DNA from: Phoenix dactylifera
Taxonomy: Eukaryota > Streptophyta > Magnoliopsida > Arecales > Arecaceae
NCBI RefSeq assembly: GCF_009389715.1
Contig: NC_052393.1
Location: 2,356,001 to 2,420,000, forward strand
DNA: 64,000 bases
Reading direction: 5' to 3'
The position numbers and the translations under genes are program-made. Below the pieces are notes generated by a model. That model saw nothing but the letters and a program-made list of their open reading frames with translations. It was not told where the DNA came from and searched no databases. This document shows, piece after piece, positions 12,331 to 36,669 of the stretch; position 1 is the first letter of the stretch, and each line of letters begins with the position of its first letter.

Positions 12331-14239
12331 ATATCCATGTTATTATTGAAAGTCTGTTCTATGTTGATAGTATAATAATGACCGCTTTATGACCTTATGA
12401 TTTTCCTCCCTGAAATGAATATTTCAAACGCTGATGACTTGTTCGGGAAATATGGAGTTCAGAGGAATTTGGTACTGATAAGTTGTTTCTGCTGGATGGC
12501 ATTCCATTGAATAATATACCTGATACAATATCATGGTCTCAATATTATTAGAGAAGTTTAAAGGAGGAGAAACAACAGAGCTAAATACAGTGTTTCAGGG
12601 CTGCTTTACCATGTATCTATACTAAGATATGCCAGATCGGTAACGAAGATCATACCGGCTAACGTCTAGTTCGGCATGACTCAGAACGAGTTCTAAATAT
12701 AACAACAATTGCTCCCTCTCACAGGCCGCAGCCAGGTAGTCTCTTTCTCCCCCTCAACGATAAACAAATTTGATAAAACAGCTAACTATTTAAGGACAGA
12801 AGAGAGTGTATTTTTAGATAATAAGGATTGGCAGGGGGAGAGAGTTTCTTCTAGAATAAGAAAAAAATAAGATAATAAGGAAGTCCTTAGACTATATAAA
12901 CAAATTTATTTTTAGAAAAAATACCTGTGTATTCTTCTAGGTTGTGCTTGGATACCAAATAGCTAACTACCCTCTAAATGGATTTAATCATATGTATCCA
13001 CTCTCTAACTAACTAATCAACAAAAATGTTATTCCTTACTTATTTGGTCCTCCCATATTTAGTAGAATAAAGTTGTAGAGAAAGTGAGAAGAGGGGGAGA
13101 GAGAGAGAGAGAGCACTGGATGATTAACTATATTTTACCATCTTTCCTGAAATATAGTTGTCTAGGTTAGGTATCTTTCTGAACATTTGACCTAATAAAT
13201 CTATCCACCAATTTTTGAATGGTGCTAAGTTAGTCTTCAAGTGTTCTTAATTATATATACATACTAAAACTATCATGTTACAAAGTTAAGTAAAATGGTG
13301 TCTATTACTCATTAATTTTTAAATTTTGAGTCAGATAATATTTCTTTTTTTTTTTCTTACATACAAAAGTGCAATTGGACGCGAATATGGATATTGGTAC
13401 CAAATTTTTTTTTATTTTTTTTAAAATCTCTATCATCCATCTTCATTTACTTCGCCCCACTAACCAGATTATATTAGCCCCGATGCTACATTACAGGGAC
13501 GGATTTTTTTCACTCCTTTATCGAATTAAACAATTATTTATAGTAGCATTTTTGTAATTTAAGAAAGATATAAGCTTTCATGGTAATGGCAAGTTTAAAA
13601 TTTGAAGAACAAGCATATAGTTTATTTTGAAGGGAAAAGAGAGAAGGGGTTAATGATTAATAATCCATCCCCTCTCTTTCCTGTCCCTGTCTCGCTTGCC
13701 TCCTCCCTCGGCCCTCCCGACCGCTGTTCGCAGCGATATCACCAAGTTTTAGCTTAATGCCTGGGGAAACATAGACCCTAGGGACAGCCACATCTCTTGC
13801 TTTCGGGCCTTCTCCCTTGGAATCACCAAACCGGGCTTTCGCTACCTCCGCCGTTACTTCCATCTCTCTCCGCATACTAAAAAGGCCATTGCTCATTAAC
13901 CTCCCTCTCTCGAGTTAAAACATCTTGAACCTGGGAATCCGCATGGAGTAAAGCATTTATTGATCAGAAGTATTTTTTTTTTAAAAAAAAAAATTCTATG
14001 TTCTGGTGAGTCCAACGAACCCTTAATATAAAGTTGGTAAAAACTAAATTAAACGTGCAAAGATTCAACTTCGTGCAGCAAAAGAAGAGGAATGTCCCAC
14101 CATCACAGGCTTTCACATGTACCTACCGTGCAAGAGTAATAGCCTCTCCTTAAGGATAGAAATTTATGATCAATCTGACATGCAAATGCACCGCTGTTAG
14201 CGGTTCTTGGTTTGGCATAAATAAATTTAGGCAATAAAC
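12331..14239. other. Intergenic DNA after INT, with one unrecognised GC-rich patch
   Basis: This holds the 3'UTR of the transporter, then AT-rich DNA. A GC-richer patch at 13657-13896 has an open frame on the minus strand (79 codons) with no family I recognise. A GA tract lies near 13099-13113. I see no supported gene. Confidence 0.4.
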
Positions 14240-14450
14240 TTGTTAACCCTTCTAGTATTGTCTATTTAACAAATCAAATTCATGCTTAAATCTTTGATTT
14301 ATTTAACCCGTTTTGACTTATTTAATAATTGAATTGGGTCATGACCTAGCTTATTTAACCTATTTAAGGGTTGTTTAACCCATTTAAAACCTACTGAACC
14401 TGTTGCTATCCTATTTAAACTGGCCAACCTAACCTGTTTAACACATGATG
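14240..14450. repeat. Dispersed repeat rich in AACCCATTTAA motifs
   Basis: Short repeated words such as TTTAACCCATTTAAA and TGGGTCATGACC occur here and, in the opposite orientation, at 58135-58500. Ends are not defined; it looks like a non-coding transposon remnant. Confidence 0.35.
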
Positions 14451-15104
14451 ATATGTACTCAGTGATTGTACATACATGATGACATGTGCTCGATGATTGG
14501 ACACTTTTTGGCAAAAATTTTTATTATAGCACGTGCTATGTGCCACATCATCACCCATATAATACTACGTCATATATATTCCACATCATCATCTATATAC
14601 CATATCATTAAAATAAAAATTTCTATTTGTTATGCCACATCATTACCCATATGCTGATAATGATGCCAGCAAGGAAAAGAATGCCACACCATCACCAACC
14701 AGCCATGCAGTCACCGATCTAAGTGATTTATGCCACGTAATTGGCCATGTGATCATCGGTTAATGCCAACAGGGATTTCAGTAAGAAAAAGAGTCTAGAA
14801 TCGGAGGGAAGAACGACATTAAAATAGTGGCAAAATAATAGGGACCAAATTTGAGCTTTTGGAGTTTAGAAACTTATTGAAAATCCAACCTAAATTTGGA
14901 GGACTAAAAGCATAATTTACCCTATTATTTTTCTACTTTGATAAAACATTGGCTATTGTTAGGAGAGAACATAGGGTAAAAAGCATGAGAAAAACTCAAT
15001 TTCTAAAGAAGGCTTTTAGAAAGCTCATCATGTTTCTTCCAAAAATTGTTGGCTTCAAACATTCAAAGCCAATGAATATATGCCTTTGAAGCCCACTTAG
15101 TCAT

Positions 15105-15850
15105 AACTGAGGACCTCATTCAAAAAAACTAGTCTGAAGGTATTATTTAGATTATTTGACTCTGTATAATACCAAGATCTACCCAATACATAGCTGATAT
15201 GGGACTAAACACATGTTTGCACATATCCTCAAATACTCATCCAGTTTAAGCCCTAGCATTCTCACCAAACTAGGGATTCAACTTCATCCAAATCTCATCA
15301 CATGTATCACAAACATCATAAGTAGCTCATGGTCAATTCAAATAAGCCCATGCTGCAGTGTTTGCTAGTTGGCATGAATCATGAACCAGGTCTGCTCTGA
15401 TACCATTTATAACAATCCAAGACCTCATCTAAGAAGGCTAGCCAAAAATTGTTATTTGGATTCCTTAGTCCTGTATAAATACCTAGGATCTACTTAGTGC
15501 ATAGCCAATATAGAACTAAACACACCTCTTGAGTCCTCACATGCTTTCCAAGTTTAAGCCTCAGCATCCTCACTAGGCTTAGAATCCAAATCCATTCAAA
15601 TCTATTAACTAGTACCGCAAATCCAATCATTAATATTCGAAACAGCTCATGGTCAATCTTAATTGAATTATGCTAGAGGATCCTCAAGTACATATAGGAC
15701 ATAGCTCGGATATGCTTTGATATCATTTTTTACATTCTAGGACCTCTAAAAAAACTAGTAAAATGTGTTTTTTGAAGTCCCAACACTGCATAAATACCCA
15801 ATATCCATTTAGTACACAGCTAATCTGGGACTAAATACATGTAAGAACTA
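15105..15850 (-). repeat. Tandem LTR-like repeats (TRIM-like), about 310-bp period
   Basis: Roughly two and a half copies start near 15108, 15420 and 15738, each opening with (A)GGACCTC and containing a block like ACATAGC(C/T)(A/G)ATATGGGACTAAACACA. On the minus strand, ATAAATGGTATCAGAGCAGACC at about 15412-15391 is a primer-binding-site signature, and a degraded version occurs near 15730. This is the pattern of a small LTR element with tandemly arrayed LTRs. A related piece lies at 51130-51220. Confidence 0.55.
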
Positions 15851-15859
15851 TGTCTTGTG

Positions 15860-16969
15860 ACATATTTTCATTGTGCGCCTTGCAACATGCCCCGAAACTA
15901 GAGACTCTTAACCACAATAACCGTCAAAACCGATCACATCTTTCCGTAACCTTCTTCCTACCCACCGTGAAGCAAGAAAGAATAGTTATATAAAGGTAGA
16001 GTATCTATTTTACAATCAGTTGGCCTCGGTCTGAGTCCCCTCATAGAGACCTCTAAATCAGCCAACAGGTTCGAGGGTGGAAGCTGGTCGACCTATTCTC
16101 CGTTAGGGACCGATGCTAGCCTAGTCAGACCTTGCACAGCCTTGCAAAGCCAGTTCAACCGACGGGCAATGTGAATGAAACAAAGGCCTCTCAGTTCCTC
16201 AAGCGAACAAGGCTCACATCATCATTGAAAGTAAAAGAGTTTTAATATGCTCAGAGGAAAGACCACTGCACTGCACTCTCCCATGTGTTGTTAACATTTG
16301 TTACTGCTTGATCTCAATCTTATGCACTGATTTTGATCAGAAGACCAATAACTTCGAGGAGATATGATTGCAGGGTCTTGCAAGTCAATAGGTGATGTCG
16401 GAAAACAAAGGCAAGGACTGATTCACTTGGCAAAGAGGAACGAGGAAAGACATGGATTCCTAGCTTCACGATAAGATGGCATTCTTAATTTGTAGATTTA
16501 AAGAGAATAAATGTTTTATAAGGTTTATTATGTTCGTAGCTAGGCCTGACCCAGTAACCGATATGCAGAAGCAGTAAAAACCGGTACAGGCCGATTCTGT
16601 GAGCACGAAGAAGCAAGAGAGAAAAAAACCTATAGCCGCCATCGAAGTGCCGGGAGGGGCAGCAGAGGCCGGAAGAATGGTAGAGCCTGCAGGAGGGCGG
16701 GGGAACCTGCGGGGGTGCGACAAAAGCCAAAACTGCAACTTTTTAATTTGGAGATTGTAAGTGAAGTCCGCAAATTCGTTCACTTAAAAATTTCTAAATT
16801 TTTTAATTCAAAATTTTTTTAATTAGTTCTCTTCTTCTTCCCCGACTCCGACGGAGAAGAGCTGGCCAGTTCGTTTTGGCCAATTTCAATATAAAGCGGA
16901 ACCGTACCGATAGACAACCGGTATGCCTATTAGATCCAGTACGGCAAGCCTTGATTTGTAGGATTTTAG

Positions 16970-17020
<51 letters not shown>

Positions 17021-17600
17021 GAGAGAGAGAGAGAGAGCTAACTCCACAAGTGAAGCAGCTTATGCTCTATACAGAAAGAGTACTGCTACCGTGTATTTAC
17101 CAAAAAAAAAAAAATCACCTCTCACATCACTGGGAATGAAGCAGTTGGAGATTCGCACCAAACACCGGAAAGTCGATGGCGTCGGTCAGGCCCCCACCTG
17201 CACCCAGCCTTGAACTGAGCAATGATCTTTTGTGAAGGTCATATGAAACTTTTTGAGGAGAGACTTCATTTTGAAGCTGCGAAACCTTCTTGTTCGCGTT
17301 GATCATTTGTATCTCTTGCCAGAGATCATGCAGGGTCATGACAGCCTAATAGCAGTTTATGACCTTCATGGTCATAAGCCTGGACCCCTAGTTATTACCA
17401 AAGCAGTTTTACGCGACACAACTTTTGTAGTCGTCCATCAAACAAAGCATGCTGCTTCCATCAATGCTCGTTGCATTTACATTCACAAAAAATCTAACGT
17501 CAACAAAGCCAAAACAATCAGAAAGAGGGTGGACGGGCACTAATGGACTCTTGAGTGCTACTCCGACGCTAATCAACGTGCAATCTGCACATTTTAGATA
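15860..17600. other. Intergenic DNA between INT and eIF(iso)4E
   Basis: No gene is recognised. It contains a GC-moderate stretch (16000-16250), a fragment with CGTACCG motifs near 16890-16950 resembling the dispersed CGGTAC family, and the microsatellite below. The part from about 17600 is probably the 3'UTR of eIF(iso)4E on the minus strand. Confidence 0.35.
16971..17037. repeat. Compound microsatellite (TTA)n(GA)n
   Basis: About 50 bp of perfect TTA/ATT triplets run directly into about eight GA dinucleotides. Confidence 0.95.
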
Positions 17601-17838
17601 TGTCCCTAATTCCACTAGTTAATCCAGAACTGCCAGAAGAAAATAAATGGAAATACAGGTAAGTCAAAACTAGAAATATCATAAAGTTGTAGACGACTTT
17701 TGTTTGGGATCCATAGCACATACAATATCCGGATACAGAAAACAGGTTGTTCTTCAGTAGGATTCAAACCCCTCTCTCGAAAGAGTAAGTACCTGCATAA
17801 CTCCCAAAAAATGGGAGTTGATAAGTCATCTGCAGCAA

Positions 17839-30374
<12,536 letters not shown>

Positions 30375-30485
30375 CCCTCTTCGATTCCTCCGCCTCCTCC
30401 TCCTCTTCTCTTGAGAGAGCACAAAGAGAAGAAATCGGGTCGGTCGGCTAGAGAAAGAGGAGGCGCCGCAGCTAAATAAAATAGG

Positions 30486-30492
30486 TTTTATA
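30486..30492 (-). promoter_or_regulatory. TATA box of eIF(iso)4E
   Basis: Minus-strand TATAAAA (in CTTCTATAAAACC) lies about 112 bp upstream of the start codon, a plausible distance for a short leader beginning near 30460. Confidence 0.6.
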
Positions 30493-30753
30493 GAAGGAAC
30501 GAACGAGATATCGGCCTCGATTCTTTTATCGGTAACGGGCCGTCGCCCACCGATGTATCAGCCGGTATAAACTGATGTAGATGTATCCGAGAATATCCAC
30601 CGTGCAATGCTTAAAACTATCTGCCGAGATATTTCTCCTTTCTAGGCTCCTGTAACTCGTATTACTCTACGTCACCTGACCAGATAAATATATGACATAA
30701 AATTTGAACAACCTTAATTCGAATTTAATTATACAATAATATTTACGTGCATT

Positions 30754-31776
30754 TGATGGGGGTAATTCGGCCCAGCCAACTTCATACTGCCATATACCTC
30801 CAGGACTTGGTTGTGTTGTGGTTCAAATATGGCACGAGGGTGACCACGCTGGAGGAGTCGGAGGAGACGCCGGAATGTGGAGAAAGAGGATGAGAGCCAC
30901 CTCCAGCAATCGGCGGTATACCTGCACAAAGCCTCACCGGTGTTTCCGGTAAGGGCCCTCCGACGATCAAGTTAGTATGGAACTCAATTGGTCCAGCCAA
31001 AAATCTCTTAGGCGTTACCTGTTGGGGTCCTTTATAGTCCCGATAGGAGCATTTAGGTGGCGGAGGCATGGCCCATTCTCATCATGAGTAGGAGTGGCGC
31101 GCAGTTAAAGCTTGATTATGGCGCACGGTAGAGTCCGTTCTTGGGAACGGTAAAGCATTAACACCCGTGGCAAGGTATGGCCCGTCCCCATTATGAGTGA
31201 GAGTAGCGTGCAGCTAGGGCTTGATTGTGGCGCGGAGTAGAGTTCGTTCTTGGAAACGGTAAGACGTTGACAACCGCGGTAGGGTATGGTCGAAGTAGCA
31301 TGTTGTGGTGATGTCGCAAGGTACAGCCACGTAGGAGGGCGAAGGCATGCACATGGGTGCGACCGTAAGCGAGGCCAAGCTCGTCGAAAGGTCGTATTAA
31401 GTATTTGGCGAGGTTGGCTAGTCAGGTGCTGAGGCTAGCCTAGCATCCCGGGTTCCGATGTATGCTCAGTGGAGCGCCCCGAGCTCAAGGATCGGGGTGT
31501 ATTACTGGAGAGGGCACCCCAACTCGATCGGGGCGAGTTGACGAATACAGGAGGCGCCCCAAACTTAATCGGGCGAGTCGGTGAATACAGGAGGCGCCCC
31601 GAACTTAATCGGACGAGTCGATGATTATCTAAGGTTGAAGGAGCTTTCAGTGGAGCCTGAGGTCGGGCTGATTCTGGGCCGGACCGAGGACACGTCTGGT
31701 CGGTGTTAGTGCCTATTGGGCAGAAATTGGGTGCCCTTTTTATTGTTGGCTGGACGATCCATTTTGCCCCCCATCA
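30754..31776. repeat. Putative solo LTR or LTR fragment, about 1 kb
   Basis: The segment starts TGATGGGGG and ends CCCCCATCA, a perfect 9-bp inverted terminal pair with TG...CA ends as in LTRs. It is GC-richer than its surroundings and holds internal tandem repeats. The flanking pentamers (GCATT and GGTTG) do not match, so a target duplication is not supported. I found no second LTR or internal domain nearby. It begins about 260 bp upstream of the eIF(iso)4E TATA box. Confidence 0.5.
31068..31290. repeat. Two-copy tandem repeat, about 109-bp period, inside the putative LTR
   Basis: Two diverged copies of a block with ATGAGT(A)GAG...GCTTGATT(A/G)TGGCGC...AGTTCGTTCTTGG. A second, shorter array at about 31505-31630 repeats AGGCGCCCC(A/G)AACTTAATCGG-type units of roughly 45 bp. 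Confidence 0.7.
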
Positions 31777-33190
31777 GGTTGTATTTTACTTTAAAATATA
31801 TGCCATATTTTACTAGCTATGGCAATATTTTACTTGCCGATTCTAGTAGGAGGAATTATATTTTAATGCACCACATCGCCATGCATGCTGCTAATCACAA
31901 TCACTTGTTTTTGTACCAATATATTGAAATAAGCACAACATCATTAGGATCCTAAAAAAAAAGGGCAACATGATGTATGCTATATAGATGTAATTTCTTG
32001 ACGATTAGGGCACCACCGAGCCAGCATCGATCAGTACAGAAAAAAAAAATCCCATGCCCGCATCAGTATTCTTGTGTTCGTTTTAATCTACTAATTGTTC
32101 AATTATCTAGGAAATTATTTAGCTAACCAAATTTTACTTCCCCTAATTGGCCCATGTCCAACCCCCCAAAACCGAAGGATCTATCATCATAACTGAACTC
32201 GTCTCCATCCAGCACAAACCCGACATGCTACTAGAGTTAATGAATATAGTGTAACACTCATTTCCATAAGATGACCCAATCACCCAACCATCCTGGGCAG
32301 CCATCCTGTCGGCATACTTCCACATACTGACTTGAAAACATTTTTTTTCTAAATAGTACTGCATATACAATATAGAATAATCTCGACAATTAGACTGCGA
32401 TCATAGAAAGTTTATATGATCATTAGCACCTGTCTCGCATGAACAAAGTTTGAACAATACGTTGTCCAAGGAAAAGATCTTCCACCCTCAATAAAATTAC
32501 CAGATCCTTGCAAACTATTAAACTTTTTTCCCCTGACAGCAGCAAGTTCGTTCGCATCTTGATGCTTTTCAAGCTTAGCACCATAGCATCATACGTGCTT
32601 TCTAGATTGCATCAAACCATTGTTCTACCTTGGCCAATTCTGAACTCTTTCAGCATTGACAGACCGCGTATCAACCAGTTAACAAGAATCTTTAGTTAAC
32701 CCCGTCATCCCAGCATACAATAAAGTATACAAACAGTCGCATGTCTAACCATTTCGGCATGCGGAAAAATGCTGCTCATTCAACACTATCTTTGGTGATA
32801 CAGATCATAATCAACAGTCTTTTATGTACAGAGGCCTATCAACTCAACCATTTGAAAATTGGATCCCAGTTACAAGAAGAGCTCTGTGAGACCCAGAAGG
32901 AACCAAGAAAGTTCTTCATGGATGGCAGATTTTTCACCAAGCTCCCCTAATAAAGAAAATAATTCTATAGCTTGTAAACAAACAATTAATTTAACTTCTC
33001 TCAAAACCTGCTTCTCATTACAGCAATGTACAAATACGGGTTCAATTCTTTTGATGGCACCCATGCTAGGTACAAACTGGAGAACCTCCCACTATTTGTC
33101 CAGCGAAGGAACAATATTTTTTTCCCTGGATTTCAGGTGCGTATCTGACCAGATCTTCCCTGCAGCTCTGGAAAGCTTCAGTTAATTAAA
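31777..33190. other. Intergenic DNA with one unrecognised coding-like fragment
   Basis: On the minus strand, about 32340-32143, an open frame ends in a run resembling the C-terminus of a real protein (MWKYADRM...NECYTIFIN...GLCWMETSS...GGWTWAN then stop). I cannot assign a family. It is preceded by a possible acceptor TTTTCAAG. It may be a gene fragment or the last exon of an unrecognised gene. The rest shows no gene; the 3'UTR of PEX12 lies near its right end. Confidence 0.3.
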
Positions 33191-34020
33191 CTATAAATCA
33201 TGGAAGAGTCTCCTAATATGCTCGACTGTTGCAGGCATTAATGTGACAGGGCACCGTTTGTACTGTCATTTCAAAAGCCAAGCTTAGACCATCAGGATGC
33301 ATGGTAAAAGGTATTCCATCTCATGACACAATTGTTAAGAAGTCTGAGGACTTGCCTGTGACACATACTTAAATATGCAAGCATAGCAGAAAACAAAGCC
33401 AGAAACGGCAATAACCGACGGATTAACCCGTTTCTGGGAGCAAAGCGCGCACAAAGTTCTGTCCGGTGGCAATGGAATTCCATCTTCAGCAACCTGTGGT
33501 TAAGCAATAGCAAACAAAAATCATGAATGAGAAAGCAGCTCCATATTCCAGCCTTCTATCTGGAGATCATTTCAGCTCAAGAAAAAAGATCTGGAAATCA
33601 TTGTCAAATCTATAAAAAATGTACCAGAGTTTGGGAGATTATGGTTACCTAATTACATCATTAGGATATTACATCATCAGAATATTACTTAATAGGGCTA
33701 TGGTAATGAAGAATCTAGGTTTGAGAATTCCTTCGCACTGTTTAGTTTGCCAATGTGAATAAATAATCTGGTGGCAAAAAAACTTCCAAGCCAATCTACT
33801 CAGATACTCTATTCCAATTTCCTTGCCAATTTAATAATCAGAATAATGACGATCACCATTTAAACCAGAACAGAGAAGCTTTAAACAAGATTTTAGGTGC
33901 ATCTACTTGAAGGTTTTTGATAAACAACAGCACGTGATATAGTCTGACACAGACACTACTTTTACATTAGGGATGCACATGGTTCAGGCGGTCAAGGTTA
34001 CAGGTTCTGGGAAAAGAAGC

Positions 34021-34242
34021 AATCCCAATTGGTTTCCGATTACTGGAACCAAACTGAACTGGTCAAATTTTGGAACAAAACTGAACCAACCCAACCAAAA
34101 TCCACAGGTTCCCATGGTGCCAAAAAAAAGAAGCAATCCCAATTGGTTTCCGATTACTGGAACCAAACTGAACTGGTCAAATTTTGGAACAAAACTGAAC
34201 CAACCCAACCAAAATCCACAGGTTCCCATGGTGCCAAAAAAA
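34021..34242. repeat. Two-copy tandem repeat, 114-bp unit, nearly identical
   Basis: The block starting AATCCCAATTGGTTTCCG and running to GGTTCCCATGGTGCC occurs twice, offset by exactly 114 bp, with almost no difference. It lies in a PEX12 intron. Because 114 is divisible by three, the open frames over it read as repeated peptides; these are not genes. Confidence 0.95.
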
Positions 34243-34718
34243 TTATTAGAAAATCAGCAAAATGAAGCATTGATTTTATCAAAGGAAATCCATTGAGAAG
34301 TAAGTGAGCAACATAAACCAACAAAAATTTATTTCACAACACCATATAACAACTAACCCTAAAAACATAAAAGACTTGAAAATAACATGGCACCAAAAAA
34401 AAAAAAATTTATCAAAGGAAATGAGAAAATGAGCAAAAACTGTAAGTCTATAATACAATAAACAATGAGATAACATATCTTACATTATAAAAAAAAACTA
34501 TGACAAACATTATACATGTAACATTATAAATATAGATTGGTTCAGTTTGGGTTAGATCAAGTTAACTGACCCCTTTACTTAGAACTGAAATGATCCAGTA
34601 GGGTGTTTAACAATGAGAACCAAGACCAGAGCAAGGTAGGTACAGACTTATATCTATATATGCATGTCTCCATAGTCAACAAATATCATGCATATATCCT
34701 AATATCACTATATGGATC

Positions 34719-34924
34719 AAGGCCCGCCGTACCGGTACCGGTCGGTGTACCGGTGGCGGCCCGGACCGGTACAAAACCGGTCCATACCGGTGGCGTACCG
34801 GTTCCATACCGGTCCGAACCGGTCCCGTATCGGTCCCGTACCGGTTCTTCAACAATAAACTACCGGTACCGGATTCCACGCTGATCCGGTACCGGTCCCA
34901 GTCCGGACCGGTACGGCATACCAT
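34719..34924. mobile_element. MITE-like element, CGGTAC family, with TSD
   Basis: A 206-bp GC-rich block full of ACCGGTACCGG motifs starts AAGGCCCGCCGTACC and ends GGTACGGCATACCAT. It is flanked on both sides by the 8-bp direct repeat TATGGATC (34711-34718 and 34925-34932). It is non-coding and sits in a PEX12 intron. Confidence 0.75.
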
Positions 34925-36490
34925 TATGGATCCATATCGGACATGTTGGATGATACAAGGATATGCATGTCATGGATATATTAATTACGTAGCAAAGATA
35001 CCCAGAACAGCAAGCAAAGAAGTCAAGAGAGTGAGGATAACATTATACAATAGTCAACAAAAATGCTTTACCATTTTGGGAGAAAAGTTCAAGATTGCCA
35101 TGTAGGATGAAAGACCAGCTCACCTTTGGGGGAGGTGGAGGAGGAGGTGGGGGATACACAGTTGATGCTGACATTCTTTCTTCAGCAGATTGGTACCACC
35201 ACTCCATCATCTGCATGAGATAACCACCAAAGGGGAATTTTGTATGTAGAAGAATAAAAAAGTATGGTACAGGAAGAAGAAGAAAATTAGAGAACGTACA
35301 GCCATAATTTCCAGGTAGATACTTATTTGAGAACAGGTATAAACATCCTGCAGCCTTTCTATTACTTTTTAACATTAAGTAGATGGAGCTAGAATAAAGT
35401 TCACCCATTAATCAATACCTAAATCCACGTAAATCTTCAGGAAGACATGCATCCCAAACAGAAAGTAGGGGAAGTGGGAAGAGAAATGACAATTAAAAAG
35501 GTGCATTTATTAACCTTTATTAAACCATGTTGGGACCAAAGTTTCATATATCATAAGTTAACGAACTGGATGTGTCTTCAATATTATGAACATGCAAAGG
35601 TGAGCAGATCAATCATACACTGTACATGAAACAACTGCATCGAAGGAAAAGACACAAAAGTAGCAGTTGCAACTTGAAGGCAAAAAGAAAAAGAACAAAG
35701 CATCACATTTCAGACATGAAAAGGCATCTCATACAGAGGGTGTCCGATGAACTCCACTACATGGCTAAGTCAAATGAGCTTCAAAACAATTATTTTTGTT
35801 TCAGAATGCATCTTTCTGCATGCAAGGCTGACATCAAATAGTAACAAAGAATACTGCATGGATATGAATAAATTAACCGCAGGAAAGGATCCATTTTGTC
35901 TAAATATTGAAGCTGATAAAAGTGGACAGTATACAAGATCATTTATGATAATGTAAATGGCAAATACTTCATCAGTATTCAGTGCAATGCTTATCTGAAT
36001 AAGCAAACAAACTCCAGAAATTAATGGCGATAAAAAATGCTGAGAATGATATAAATATTTGAAAACCCACAGAAAGTAGCTTGCTTCCATTACAAAAATT
36101 TTGCTTTCAGATGCTGCCAGCCAGCCACCATAATATTTTGGGTATTTTGCATAAAAGGCCACTCAATTTTTTCAGATTTGAAGATTGCATCATAGGCCAT
36201 TTTAGATTTTTCTGCCCAAAATTGCCCCTAGCCCCACACTATATGATGCATAGAAAACAAGACTTGTGCAAATATTATGCAGCGCACGCATTTAGACAAA
36301 CTAGTGCACACAGTTAGACTGAGTATGTTTAACAAGTTGTTCACATCTAAAAGGACTAGTTGCACATATTTAAATTATCCGGTGCACATTGAAAAACAGG
36401 TATATAATCCATGGTACACACACTTTAGACAACCTGGTGCATTATATACGTGATAAATACATTTGGACTAACCGGTGCTCACTTTCATTC

Positions 36491-36669
36491 AAGATTCGTC
36501 GTCTCGGTACCAGACCCCGTATCGGTGCCACACTAGCACAATGTCAGTATAGCACGATACAGAATTTTTTTGTGCACGAGTGTCGGTACGCCACCCGTAC
36601 CAGGTACCGATACCAAACCAATACGGTACGGTCCGTACCACTCGGTTCAGGCCAGTATGGCATACCTTG
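36491..36669. mobile_element. MITE-like element, CGGTAC family, with TSD
   Basis: A 179-bp insertion starts AAGATTCGTCGTCTCGGTACC and ends CAGTATGGCATACCTTG. It is flanked by the perfect 9-bp direct repeat CTTTCATTC (36482-36490 and 36670-36678). It interrupts an older degenerate repeat with GGTGCACA-type units (about 36250-36780). No coding sequence. Confidence 0.75.

Noticed and set aside
13657-13896. 79-codon minus-strand open frame
   Set aside because: Balanced composition but no recognisable domain or splice context; left as an unrecognised GC patch.
31505-31630. Short repeats with a regular spacing that could suggest a CRISPR-like array
   Set aside because: Units are adjacent with no unique spacers, in a plant genome and inside a putative LTR; an ordinary tandem repeat.
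33973-34296. Open frame with a repeated NPNWFPITG-type peptide
   Set aside because: It results from a 114-bp tandem duplication (divisible by three) in an intron; no start context or family.
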